This document shows, one piece after another, positions 1 through 9,693 of a stretch of DNA of 33,648 nucleotides (position 1 is the stretch's first letter; every line of letters starts with the position of its first letter). Both the position numbers and the translations under genes were made by a program. The notes under the pieces are model-generated. The model saw nothing but the letters and a program-made list of their open reading frames with translations, did no database searches and was not told the DNA's origin. The stretch is from positions 1 through 33,648 of the forward strand of contig JAGLDH010000144.1 in the NCBI GenBank assembly GCA_023145835.1, read 5' to 3'. The stretch comes from Methylococcales bacterium. Lineage in GTDB: Bacteria; Pseudomonadota; Gammaproteobacteria; Methylococcales; Methylomonadaceae.

Positions 1-928
<928 letters not shown>

Positions 929-973
929 AAAATTTAAGACATTGTTTAAAAATTGATATAGTTTTTTTAGAAG

Positions 974-1017
974 AACGTACGCGTTCAATAACAAAACTCA
1001 CCAGCTTTCAGCTGGTG
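974..1017. repeat. Two adjacent hairpins (REP-like or IS200/IS605-end-like)
   Basis: In the gap after the adhesin gene, GAACG-TACG-CGTTC (974-987) is followed by an 8-bp perfect stem CACCAGCT / AGCTGGTG with loop TTC (999-1017). No T-run follows, so it does not look like an intrinsic terminator. Paired imperfect hairpins of this kind occur in REP elements and at the ends of IS200/IS605-type elements; that link is only a guess. Confidence 0.4.
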
Positions 1018-1031
1018 GTTGTGGAGTAAGA

Positions 1032-2385
1032 ATGCAAAAGTTAAAACATATAACATTTCTAATTCTATTTTTTCTAAGTAGCTTTCCGATAAAAAGTTTA
1101 GCTAAAACATATATAGAAGAAGTTAATTATGAGTCCTATGTTAAAGGGCGTTTTAAAATATATTTTGCACTTCAAGAAAAAAACTTGAGAAATGATCATG
1201 CTCGTTCGCATTCTTTAAATGAAAGTACGGCGAGTGCTGACTGTAACAACAACAATGTGCCAGATATGATCGAAAATATCGGACGTCAGTTGGTGGTTGC
1301 TGAAAAGTTGTATGTAAATGTTTTTAAATTAAGACACCCTATATGATAGTCATCGTTACAACAGTAACGTGAACGGAATGATAAGTACCCAAGTAAAATT
1401 AATTTAACAATTTTACGCAGGATTTTTTTCATTTTAGACGCCGAATAAATAGGCGCATAGCAAGCTACGTAACTAGTTATTCGGCGTCTAATAATGGTAA
1501 AAAAGACAAGTAAAAAGTTAAATTAATTTTACTTGGGTACTTAGATGTTTATGTGGGGATACTAGGCCGAATAGGGGAACAGCTGGTGATGCTCTCCCTG
1601 CATTTAATAAATCGCTCAGAATAAGACTGAGTAAAGACTTACCTTCTGCAAAAAACCCAACTCCAGCCCACGAACTATTTCATTTATTTCAGTATGGATA
1701 CACATTTTTAAAAAATGGCTGGTTTCTGGAAGGAACTGCTCGTTGGGCTGAAACTGCTTTTAGAGAAAGTGAGTCATTACCAAGCGTACCTTCACCGCTA
1801 CTCACGGTGAATCAAAAAAATACTTTATTCAATTTGCCACCCAAACGCGGATATGATGCGGGTATATTTTGGAGAAGAATCAGTCTAAAATACCCTTCAG
1901 TAGTTAATCTCAATGGATTTTTAAATTCATTAGAAGAAAATACTTATCTCTGTGAAACATCAAAAATTATTCCTGTTACTAAACTGGATGGTTTGGACAT
2001 TATGAAAGAGTTTTTTGTTGAGCTAGATGCAATTGATGATAAGGTTGCTCGACTAAGATCGGCAACAATTAGAGACCCTTCTAATTGGGGAGAGAATGAG
2101 CAAAAATCTCCCTTAAATAATGAATATATTTGGAATGCTCTTTTAAATACTCCATCTATTGTAAATAATTTTTTTGACTGGGCTGAGGAAGAAAGTGAGT
2201 ATACCTCTTTTTTTCCTAGAAAAGAAATATCTAAAAAGCTATCTGATGGTTTTTATGGGCGTTATTATTCTGAAACTCAAACTTATCTAGCCGGTAAAGA
2301 AGGTAACTTATATATTTTGAGCCCTGAGCTAGGGTATAAAGATCTTGGTTTTCTTGAAAGATGGATAATTAGATCAAACCAGTAA
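1032..2385 (+). pseudogene. Secreted HExxH metalloprotease-like gene, frameshifted and MITE-interrupted
   Basis: The 5' part (1032-1346) has a good ribosome site (GGAGTAAG-ATG) and a signal peptide with a hydrophobic core around residues 8-19. It then has the DCNNNNVPDMIE signature often seen before secreted protease domains. After a stop at 1344 the protein continues in another frame (YDSHRYNSNVNG), is split by the element at 1382-1543, resumes as DVYVGILG, and shifts frame again near 1576 to GTAGDALPAFN. From there it is open to 2385 and contains HELFH with WFLEGTARWAE about 20 residues later, which fits the zinc-binding HExxH plus downstream Glu of gluzincin-like peptidases. At least two frameshifts and one insertion mean it is not expressed as an intact enzyme. 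The exact peptidase family is uncertain. Confidence 0.75.
1382..1543. mobile_element. 162-bp MITE with 27-bp perfect terminal inverted repeats and TA target duplication
   Basis: Positions 1382-1408 are the exact reverse complement of 1517-1543 (outer bases TAAGTACCCAAGT). The ends read TA-AGTACCC ... GGGTACT-TA, consistent with duplication of a TA dinucleotide as made by IS630/Tc1-mariner transposases. A second perfect palindrome, 1435-1448 against 1477-1490 (TAGACGCCGAATAA and its complement), sits in the middle. No coding capacity is present, so the element is non-autonomous. Removing it and one TA joins NGMI to DVYVGILG of the host pseudogene in frame, which supports the insertion boundaries. 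Confidence 0.9.
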
Positions 2386-2419
2386 GGTAGCCTATCGTAT
2401 TTCTTTTTAAGGCTCTATG

Positions 2420-2474
2420 ATCCTAGATAAACCAGTTGTACTCGACTTCTAGTGTAGCTCTGTTTGTCTAGGAT
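2420..2474. repeat. Imperfect inverted repeat downstream of the protease pseudogene
   Basis: ATCCTAGATAAAC (2420-2432) pairs with GTTTGTCTAGGAT (2462-2474) with a single G-T type mismatch, leaving a 29-nt loop. It lies between the stop of the protease pseudogene and the convergent glycosyltransferase pseudogene. It could be a remnant of a small mobile element or a transcript-end structure. No T-run supports a standard terminator. Confidence 0.4.
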
Positions 2475-2608
2475 GATTTAATAATATACGAAAGCTTGTA
2501 TTTGTGCCCTTAAGAAAAATCAATTAAATTTTGTCATAAAAGTTAGTTATTATTTGGTCAAAAATGTGTAAATAAGCTTGTGAAACAGAACTGATACTGT
2601 AATTAACC

Positions 2609-3745
2609 TCAATTTTTTTTCTCGCATTTTGAGCGATAAAGCTGTAACTTGATAAGATTATCTATAATCTCTATACTTTTATCAACCCAAGCCGAGATAT
2701 TATCATATTCTAGAATAAATCCATTTTTACCATCATTAATTATTTCGGGGACATAACAACTACAATTTTTCCTCTTCCCATAAGTTCTATCAACCCCCAG
2801 CTAGCACTGCTAAATTGAACTGGATAAAGAAACAAGTCCACCATTTTTATAGTTGAACCATAAGTAGCGTAATCTAACATTCCCGTAAAAATATAATTTT
2901 TTCTATTTATACCTGTTGTTCCTAATATATAGTCAGCAAAGCTGATTTTTGTATCTTGCCCATATTTGTCGAGCAAAAAATGTTGTTCGTAACTGTATAG
3001 CAACTGGGTCGAGCCGATGACAACAAACTGAACATTATCACGTAAAGCTGTTATTCTTTGAGTGATTTTTATAAACTGCTCAAATCCTTTAGCAGAAGAA
3101 AGGTCTCTTGCTGCAAAACCAATATAAGTTGTACCTTTTTGCCGTTCAAAATGGGGGGGTAACTCTTTGCACTTATTTGAAGCGAAATTAAATCCTTCCA
3201 TTTGTACGACTACTTTACTTTGTAGTTCTATAGGAAACATGGCTTTTACATAAAGACTCGGTGTGATTACCAACTGACTTTTTAGGGCATTAAAATAAGA
3301 TAGCATTTCAAAGTTTTTATCCCTAAGTTGCTTTTCTTTAGGTGGAGGGTACTTTTCATCCCAGCCATGTTGTTTAAAGGATGGGAACTCAATATAGGTA
3401 ATAATGGGTATATTCAACTCATCAAAAAGCATTAGCGGAGCACCTGCTGTACCGTGTGCTACAATCAAATCTATAGCTTGTTGCTGCATTAATTTTTATA
3501 GCTTTTAATATGCTGATAGAACGCCTGTTAACTTGTTCAAGCTTTTTTAGATAGAAAAAACCATTTACTGACTGTAATTTTCCACCATGAGGTTTAAAGG
3601 GAACGAGATTTTTAACGGTATTCTTATGCTTATTATAAGCATTTTCTGAGCAAATCAAATGAGACTGGTAGCCTTTTAAATCGGCAATATGTTGATGTAT
3701 TAATTTAAACTGACCGATATTGGAGTGGATAAAAACTATAATCAT
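2609..3745 (-). pseudogene. GT4 glycosyltransferase, two frameshifts
   Basis: Three reading frames join into one glycosyltransferase. The N-terminal piece (3745 down to about 3490) begins MIIVFIHSNIGQFKLIHQHI, as in the N-terminal domain that precedes GT4 transferases. A +1 shift near 3489 leads to DLIVAHG...ITYIEF and the GT4 core (TYIGFAARDLSSAKGFEQF, YIFTGMLDY, SASWGLIELMGRGKIVVV). A second shift at a CCCC run near 2748 separates this from the conserved tail PEIINDGKNGFILEYDN, which ends at a TGA at 2609-2611. In the family, the E-x7-E region and the PEII(N/R)DGxNGF tail form the nucleotide-sugar site, and here they are in different frames. Without shifts it would be about 378 residues. 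Sequencing error in homopolymers is possible, but the neighbouring gene is also decayed. Confidence 0.8.
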
Positions 3746-3888
3746 TTCTCTTTAATCGTATTTTTCTAATATTTTAAGTGTTTTTACGTTTATAGAAATT
3801 CATTATTCTTTTGGATCAATGATACTCTATTCAACTCTTATTTCTTAATGTTTTTTGAACTTTAATATTAAATAATCAAGGAAAATAA

Positions 3889-5304
3889 ATGACTTATCCC
3901 GAAATAGTGCATCATGGAGCGGTCAATGGAGTGACTGGATCATGCCATGAATTACAGATTGATGCTAATAATTCTGTCCTAATTGATTGCGGGTTATTTC
4001 AAGGTGCTGAGACCTCTGGTAAAGGCTCTACTAGTGATCATTTAGAAATTGAATTTTCTATTGAAAATGTACAAGCTTTATTCGTCACTCACTGTCATAT
4101 AGACCATGTTGGCAGAATTCCTTATTTATTAGCCGCTGGTTTTGATGGATCTATCTACTGCTCTGAGCCGACAGCATTTTTATTACCTTTAGTACTGGAA
4201 GATGCAGTTAAAATTGGTTTTTCCAGAGATAAAAAGGTAGTCGAAAAGTTTCGTAAACTTTTGGAGAGTAGAATTGTTTCTGTACCTTACGGAGAGTGGC
4301 AAGAACTTAATTTGTCGAAAGGAAGTACAAGTCAATTAAAAGTAGAATTTAATCCCGCAGGCCATATTTTAGGTTCTGCTTATATTGTATGTGATGTAAC
4401 GAATAAGTCTGATCAACAGCTCATTACTTTTTCTGGTGATTTGGGGGGGTCGTACACACCTTTGTTACCTTCACCAAAATCACCTGATAGAACAGATGTA
4501 TTAGTCATAGAAAGTACTTATGGTGATAAAAACCATGTTGGGCGCAAAGAAAGAAAAACACAGTTAAAAGAATTGATTATTCATTGCTTACGGAATAAAG
4601 GTACTATTTTAATTCCTGCATTTAGTATTGGTAGAACTCAAGAATTACTGTATGAATTAGAAGAAATTATTCATCAAAATAAGGATGATGTGTTGTTTAA
4701 GGATTTACTGTGGGATGATCTGGAAATTATTGTTGACTCACCCTTAGCAAGTCGATTTACAGAGGTTTATAAATCACTTAAACCTTATTGGGATATTGAA
4801 GCGACCGTCAAAGTAGAAGAGGGGAGGCAACCGTTATCCTTTGAGCAATTGACAACGATCAATAGCCATAAAGAGCATTTAACAACGGTTGAATATTTAA
4901 AGAAAACCGCTAGACCCAGTATTGTTTTAGCTGCAAGTGGAATGTGTACGGGTGGTAGAATTGTCAATTACTTAATAGCTTTAATAGAAGATAAGCGAAC
5001 CGATATTTTGTTTGTTGGTTATCAAGCATCAGGTACACTAGGAAGAACAATAGTAAAATATGCTGATAAACATGGATATGTTGAAATAAAACGAAAGAAG
5101 TATCACATTAATGCTGGAGTATATTCATTATCAGGTTATTCAGCACATGCAGATCAAGATGCGTTAATTAGTTTTGTGAAAGGAATAAAGGATAAGCCCC
5201 AAGAAATAAGAATAATTCATGGGGATGAAGATGCAAAACATGTATTTCAAGAGAAATTAAAAATATTATTACCTAAAGCAAAAGTTTGGGTTCCTCGTTC
5301 TTAG
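3889..5304 (+). CDS. Beta-CASP metallo-beta-lactamase-fold ribonuclease (CPSF73-like)
   Basis: This 471-residue protein has the zinc ligands of the metallo-beta-lactamase fold: HCHIDH at 68-73, the His of PAGHILGS at 159 and the Asp of SGDLG at 184. The beta-CASP insert follows, with PAFSIGRTQELLYEL near 243-257. The C-terminal region has ASGMCTGGRI, then SGYSAHADQ and IIHGDE, the positions of the additional metal and substrate residues in beta-CASP RNases. Family members cut or trim RNA; bacterial members of this short type are poorly characterised. A ribosome site (AAGGAAAATAA) precedes the ATG. The helicase gene starts 27 bases after its stop, so the two are probably co-transcribed and may act on the same nucleic acid. 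Confidence 0.88.
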   Translation: MTYPEIVHHGAVNGVTGSCHELQIDANNSVLIDCGLFQGAETSGKGSTSDHLEIEFSIENVQALFVTHCHIDHVGRIPYLLAAGFDGSIYCSEPTAFLLPLVLEDAVKIGFSRDKKVVEKFRKLLESRIVSVPYGEWQELNLSKGSTSQLKVEFNPAGHILGSAYIVCDVTNKSDQQLITFSGDLGGSYTPLLPSPKSPDRTDVLVIESTYGDKNHVGRKERKTQLKELIIHCLRNKGTILIPAFSIGRTQELLYELEEIIHQNKDDVLFKDLLWDDLEIIVDSPLASRFTEVYKSLKPYWDIEATVKVEEGRQPLSFEQLTTINSHKEHLTTVEYLKKTARPSIVLAASGMCTGGRIVNYLIALIEDKRTDILFVGYQASGTLGRTIVKYADKHGYVEIKRKKYHINAGVYSLSGYSAHADQDALISFVKGIKDKPQEIRIIHGDEDAKHVFQEKLKILLPKAKVWVPRS

Positions 5305-5331
5305 CCGAGTGCTGACAAAATAGATTTTATT

Positions 5332-8300
5332 ATGACAACTGATCATTTCCTTTACGATATAGAGCAGCTAAACACCTTGACTTCAGTTGAAACCGTAAGG
5401 CAAGGGTTAGCGTATTTTACAGAAAACCGTGTTTTTGCTTTGGATGTACAAGAAGAGCAATTAACGGCGCAGGTAGAAGGCTCGATAAGAGACCAGTCTT
5501 ATTGGGTGGAATTATCTTTAGATAGTGAGAGTAAATTACAATGTCAGTGTGATTGTGTATCAGAAGACAAAGTCTGTAAACATGCGATAGCCACTTTATA
5601 TAGTTATGCTGAGTTTAATGCTAATAAGGAAGAGGATAGCTTTGGTGGAGCAGTTGATGAGGCGATTAAAGAACGAGTCAAAAAAGGTAGAAATGAGGTT
5701 AGTGTTAAATTAATCAGTGGTAATCTGGCTTTTGGCGTTTGGCAGGCTAAGTCCATCATATCGGCAACCTACCGAAAAACTTCATACCAAGTGTATATCC
5801 GGTCTTTAGATCAGCGGAAAAATTATTGTACTTGTCCTGACCTAGCGACAAACCACTTAGGGACATGTAAACATATAGAGGCGGTGTTGCATTATGCAAA
5901 AAAACAGCCAGAATACGAGCAACTTGTATTACAGGATGCACCTGTTTCTTTTGTTTATTTAGAATGGAATTCTGCAACAGATCCTGTTATTCGGTTACAT
6001 AATTCAAAACAAATGGAAGCTAGGTTGAGTGATGAATTAGCTGGCTTTTTTGATTCAGACAACCAATTTAAAGGTCGCTTACCTGAAGATTTTAATTATT
6101 TTTCAGAAAAATTTAGAGCTAGAGACGACTTATTTATTGGTGATGACGTTCTGTTATTTGTTAGACAAATTGCAGAGGATGCGGCACATCAATTAAGAGC
6201 GCAAAAAATATCTAAACAGATTATGCAGGCTAATGGAGTATTGCCTGGTATAAAAGCAAGATTATTTCCTTATCAAACAGAAGGCGTGGCATTTTTAGCT
6301 TCACGCGGTAGAGCTTTATTGGCAGATGATATGGGGCTGGGAAAGACCATTCAAGCTATAACGGCTGCCACATGGTTAGCTGATAATGCCGGTGTTAAAA
6401 AAGTATTAGTTGTCTGTCCGGCTTCTTTAAAGCATCAGTGGGGGAGAGAAATCGAAAAGTTTACCTCTCAACAAGTACAAGTAATACAAGGTGCAGTGGA
6501 AAGCAGGCAGGTGCAATATCGTGCTGATGCTTTGTTTTATATTGTTAATTATGAGTTGGTTCTACGAGACTTAACGGTTATTAGCGAAACTTTAAAACCA
6601 GATTTGGTCATTCTGGATGAAGCACAACGAATTAAAAATTGGCGGACAAAAATTGCCTCCACCGTTAAATTAATTTCATCACGATATGTTTTTGTTTTAA
6701 CCGGTACCCCACTAGAAAACCGGATAGAAGATTTATACAGTTTACTGCAAGTGGTTGATGTCAGAGTGTTAGGGCCATTATGGCGGTGTTTGCTGGATTT
6801 TCATGTCACTGATGAGCGCGGCAAAGTAATAGGCTATCGTAATTTGTCAGAATTACGTCAACGGATTAGTCCTGTTATGTTAAGACGAAACCGTAGTCTA
6901 GTGAGTGATCAATTACCTGAAAGAACAGAGGTTAGGCTGGATATTCCAATGACTCCCATACAGCAAGACTTGCATGGTTCTGCGATGTCTAATGCTGGTA
7001 AACTGGCACAAATAGCCAAGCGTAGACCGTTAACCCCTGGAGAATCAAATACAATGATGGCATCATTACAACAAGCACGTATGGCTTGTAACGCTGCTGG
7101 GTTAGTTGATAAAGTAACAGAAGGTTCTCCCAAGCTTGATGAATTATCCCGGTTATTAGAAGAGTTATGTTTGGAAAGTAATCGTAAAGTTGTTGTTTTT
7201 TCTCAATGGGCGATGATGACAGAAATGGTCGAATCTTTAGTTAGATCATTAGGCTTAGGTTGCGTGCGACTCTATGGAGGTATACCTACACATAAACGTG
7301 GCGACATGATGGATAAGTTTCAGAACGATGATTCTATTCAAGTTTTTATATCAACAGATGCAGGGGGTGTTGGTTTAAATCTGCAAGCGGGTTCTGCCTT
7401 AATTAATCTGGATATGCCCTGGAATCCAGCGGTATTAGATCAGCGAATAGCTCGTATTCATCGTTTAGGGCAAAAACAAAATGTACAAATTTTTTTGTTA
7501 TTAGCAGAAGACTCTTATGAGCAACAGGTTGCTAGCTTGGTAAAAAGTAAGCGTGATTTGTTTGATAATGTGATTAGCCCTGATGCCACAGAAGATGTAG
7601 TCGGAGTTTCTAAAAAAATGTTGCAGAGTATTATTGATGACTTAACAGGAACAGAGCAGGAAAAGCTTGAGTTAGTAAAGTCTGAAGAACCTCTAGTAAC
7701 AATGCAAGATGATAAAAAAACCGATGCACTTTTAATTGAACCAGAAGAAGACAATACTCAAACTAGGGCGTTAATAAGTAAAATTCAAACAACATTTAAC
7801 CATCGTATCGAACGAATATTAGCATCAGGTGGTGGGCTATTAGTCATTGTAAACCAGATAGAACAGGGCGATGAAGTTTTAGCTCAAGGTTTATCTGAGG
7901 TCGAACTACCCGTAGTGGTGATAGCAAATAATACACTACTGAGTTTGCAGCGCTTGGGTGCAGCATCTCCTGTTGCTGATGCAAAAGAAATGAGTCAAGA
8001 AAAAGAATCAATCAATTCATTGATTAAACTGGCTCAGCAAAAATTACTTTCTGCTGAAATGTTGGTTAACCAACAGTGTTATGCCGGTGTAATGGAAATA
8101 TTAGTTTCGAGTATGTTAACGATCGCAACAGTCGTGAGTGGACAAAAACAAGTGCCGACATTGGAAAAAGCAGCAGTATGGCTCTACAGTGATGTGTCGC
8201 CGAAACAATTGATGACGGCGGAGCAAGTATCAGCCATCGTTAAAGTTATATCATTAAGTCAAAATGTTGACGTGCCTGAAATATTAGTTCAGCAAGCGTT

Positions 8301-8337
8301 AGTAGATACTCAATTATTAGTCGCTCAATATGGCTAA
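5332..8337 (+). CDS. SNF2-family helicase with two SWIM zinc fingers and a C-terminal extension
   Basis: The 1001-residue protein begins with two SWIM fingers, CxC...CxH at C73/C75/C82/H84 and at C166/C168/C179/H181. The SNF2 ATPase follows: Walker A DDMGLGKT at 332-339, DEAQ at 429-432, LTGTPLEN at 457-463, STDAGGVGLN near 674 and QRIARIHRLGQ at 704-714. Such proteins translocate on double-stranded DNA, and SWIM fingers are thought to bind DNA or protein. Residues ~760-1001 are an extra helical segment I do not recognise; part of it (LIKLAQQKLLSAEMLVNQQ) resembles a HEPN-like helical bundle but lacks an R-x4-H motif. Most bacterial SWIM-SNF2 proteins have no assigned role. Pairing with a beta-CASP nuclease suggests a two-gene nucleic-acid processing unit, which is inference. 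Confidence 0.9.
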   Translation: MTTDHFLYDIEQLNTLTSVETVRQGLAYFTENRVFALDVQEEQLTAQVEGSIRDQSYWVELSLDSESKLQCQCDCVSEDKVCKHAIATLYSYAEFNANKEEDSFGGAVDEAIKERVKKGRNEVSVKLISGNLAFGVWQAKSIISATYRKTSYQVYIRSLDQRKNYCTCPDLATNHLGTCKHIEAVLHYAKKQPEYEQLVLQDAPVSFVYLEWNSATDPVIRLHNSKQMEARLSDELAGFFDSDNQFKGRLPEDFNYFSEKFRARDDLFIGDDVLLFVRQIAEDAAHQLRAQKISKQIMQANGVLPGIKARLFPYQTEGVAFLASRGRALLADDMGLGKTIQAITAATWLADNAGVKKVLVVCPASLKHQWGREIEKFTSQQVQVIQGAVESRQVQYRADALFYIVNYELVLRDLTVISETLKPDLVILDEAQRIKNWRTKIASTVKLISSRYVFVLTGTPLENRIEDLYSLLQVVDVRVLGPLWRCLLDFHVTDERGKVIGYRNLSELRQRISPVMLRRNRSLVSDQLPERTEVRLDIPMTPIQQDLHGSAMSNAGKLAQIAKRRPLTPGESNTMMASLQQARMACNAAGLVDKVTEGSPKLDELSRLLEELCLESNRKVVVFSQWAMMTEMVESLVRSLGLGCVRLYGGIPTHKRGDMMDKFQNDDSIQVFISTDAGGVGLNLQAGSALINLDMPWNPAVLDQRIARIHRLGQKQNVQIFLLLAEDSYEQQVASLVKSKRDLFDNVISPDATEDVVGVSKKMLQSIIDDLTGTEQEKLELVKSEEPLVTMQDDKKTDALLIEPEEDNTQTRALISKIQTTFNHRIERILASGGGLLVIVNQIEQGDEVLAQGLSEVELPVVVIANNTLLSLQRLGAASPVADAKEMSQEKESINSLIKLAQQKLLSAEMLVNQQCYAGVMEILVSSMLTIATVVSGQKQVPTLEKAAVWLYSDVSPKQLMTAEQVSAIVKVISLSQNVDVPEILVQQALVDTQLLVAQYG

Positions 8338-8353
8338 GATAACTGAAAGTAGT

Positions 8354-9259
8354 TTATAAATAGTTAAAAAGTGTTAGTTTTTGAATCTTAGAAAAAGATT
8401 GTTGAGCTGCTTGAAGCGCCATATCTTGCTGATTAAACCGGCTAATTGCTTCGGCATAATCTAGATCTTCTATTTCAGATAAAGTGGTTTTGAAGTCTAA
8501 TAAAAACTTTTCATGTTGAGCTTCCTGGTCATCCAGTGTTCTCAGTCTTGAGCCAACCGCGGACCTTGCTCGATTAAGTGATTCTAATGTACTCTCCAAA
8601 TCACTCATTTCTTCATTAATATCGGGTTCGTTATTAGCCAGAGCAGTGGATAAAGACTCTAAGGTATTAAAAATACTTCGTTGACCTCCTGCTGCTGAAT
8701 TTATATTTTCAAATATATCAAAGCCTGTGCCTCCATCAGCAACACGGCGTTCTTCACTGATTTGTATTGTGCGCTGATCTTCAGTTCCTAAATATTCATA
8801 AGCACCTGCAACATCTAAATCAAAAGGTTTTGTTTTTGATAAATAACCAGAAAAAATGTATTCACCATTTGCATTTTGAGTATTAGCGACGCTCACCATA
8901 TGACCTAATAGCTGGTCAACTTCAGCTTTAATGGCAATTCTATCATTATCGGTCATTGTACCGTTAGCAGCCTGAATAGATAAATCCTTTGCTCTAAAAA
9001 TGACATCCTGAGCACTTTCCAGAGCCGACTCTTCAAGCCTATTTCTTTCACGAGCAGTCTCTATATTTCGTTGATATTGATTCGTCTGTTCAATTATACT
9101 TTTAAAAGCCAATGCCTTGGATGCAGCAATTGGATCATCAGAAGGCAATGTGTTCTTTAAGCCTGAAGATAATTGTTTTTGAGTTTTAGATAATTGAGAT
9201 TGTTGATCTAGCATTGACGTAAGACTGACATGCTGAGTCCAAGACGTTGATATTCTCAT
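8354..9259 (-). CDS. flgL: Flagellar hook-associated protein 3 FlgL
   Basis: FlgL is the second hook-filament junction protein, joining FlgK to the flagellin filament. The 301-residue reading starts MRISTSWTQHVSLTSML and shows the flagellin-like N-terminal helices (QLSKTQKQLSSGLKNTLPSDDP) and the paired C-terminal helical region ending in QQDMALQAAQQSFSKIQ. An upstream ATG at 9337 would add 26 residues, but that segment overlaps a sigma-28 promoter element and has no family counterpart, so 9259 is preferred. No flgK is adjacent, so this gene stands alone beside the glycosylation cluster and is convergent with the helicase gene, 16 bases apart. Confidence 0.9.
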   Translation of the reverse strand: MRISTSWTQHVSLTSMLDQQSQLSKTQKQLSSGLKNTLPSDDPIAASKALAFKSIIEQTNQYQRNIETARERNRLEESALESAQDVIFRAKDLSIQAANGTMTDNDRIAIKAEVDQLLGHMVSVANTQNANGEYIFSGYLSKTKPFDLDVAGAYEYLGTEDQRTIQISEERRVADGGTGFDIFENINSAAGGQRSIFNTLESLSTALANNEPDINEEMSDLESTLESLNRARSAVGSRLRTLDDQEAQHEKFLLDFKTTLSEIEDLDYAEAISRFNQQDMALQAAQQSFSKIQKLTLFNYL

Positions 9260-9326
9260 AATAAAGTACCGTTTAAAAACTAGAGTAATGACTGAGTTTT
9301 TTTCAACTCTACTGATAGTCAGTAGG

Positions 9327-9334
9327 TTATCGGC
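9327..9334 (-). promoter_or_regulatory. Sigma-28 (FliA) -10 element for flgL
   Basis: On the minus strand the bases read GCCGATAA, a perfect match to the -10 element of flagellar sigma-28 promoters. With an 11-nt spacer the -35 is TTATACTT, a weak match to TAAAGTTT. It lies 67 bases before the chosen FlgL start. Confidence 0.65.
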
Positions 9335-9693
9335 CATTAATGAAAAAGTATAATGAATAAATTCAAAGCAGATTTAATGCCATTGTTAAAATTTATACAT
9401 TGATATAGAGATTTAAGAAATAGGGAGGGAGAGGTAGAGTTATTTAACTAAGGAAAACTAGCTTGCTAATAGATTTTTCAATTAAGAAAAGGAAAAAAAT
9501 TGCCGATAAATAGGTGGAGCTTTAATGTATTTTATATTAATAAATATTCTTCTATAACATATTGTAAAACAAAATTATTTTATGCGTTGCTATTAAGAAA
9601 AAACCGACTATATTTAAAAAGGAAATAGATGGGTTTTAAAAAATATAAAGTAATGAATTTTATACGGGTAATTGAAAATATAGAAGGTATAGA
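9335..9693. other. Gene-free interval between flgL and the pseB relic
   Basis: Very AT-rich sequence with no convincing open frame. An ATG at 9524 opens only about 10 codons. The one strong signal is the sigma-28-like promoter at 9483-9509. The interval may once have carried the 5' regulatory region of the pse operon or another late flagellar gene. Confidence 0.5.
9483..9509 (+). promoter_or_regulatory. Sigma-28-like promoter upstream of the pse cluster
   Basis: TAAGAAAA, exactly 11 nt, then GCCGATAA. The -10 is perfect and the -35 matches only its first three bases. It points toward the pseB relic (from 9694) and pseC (10077), with no other gene between. If active, it would place glycosylation genes in the late flagellar class. 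Confidence 0.55.

Noticed and set aside
1032-1346. A small intact secreted protein of 104 residues
   Set aside because: Its sequence continues in another frame directly after the stop as part of the HExxH protease-like protein.
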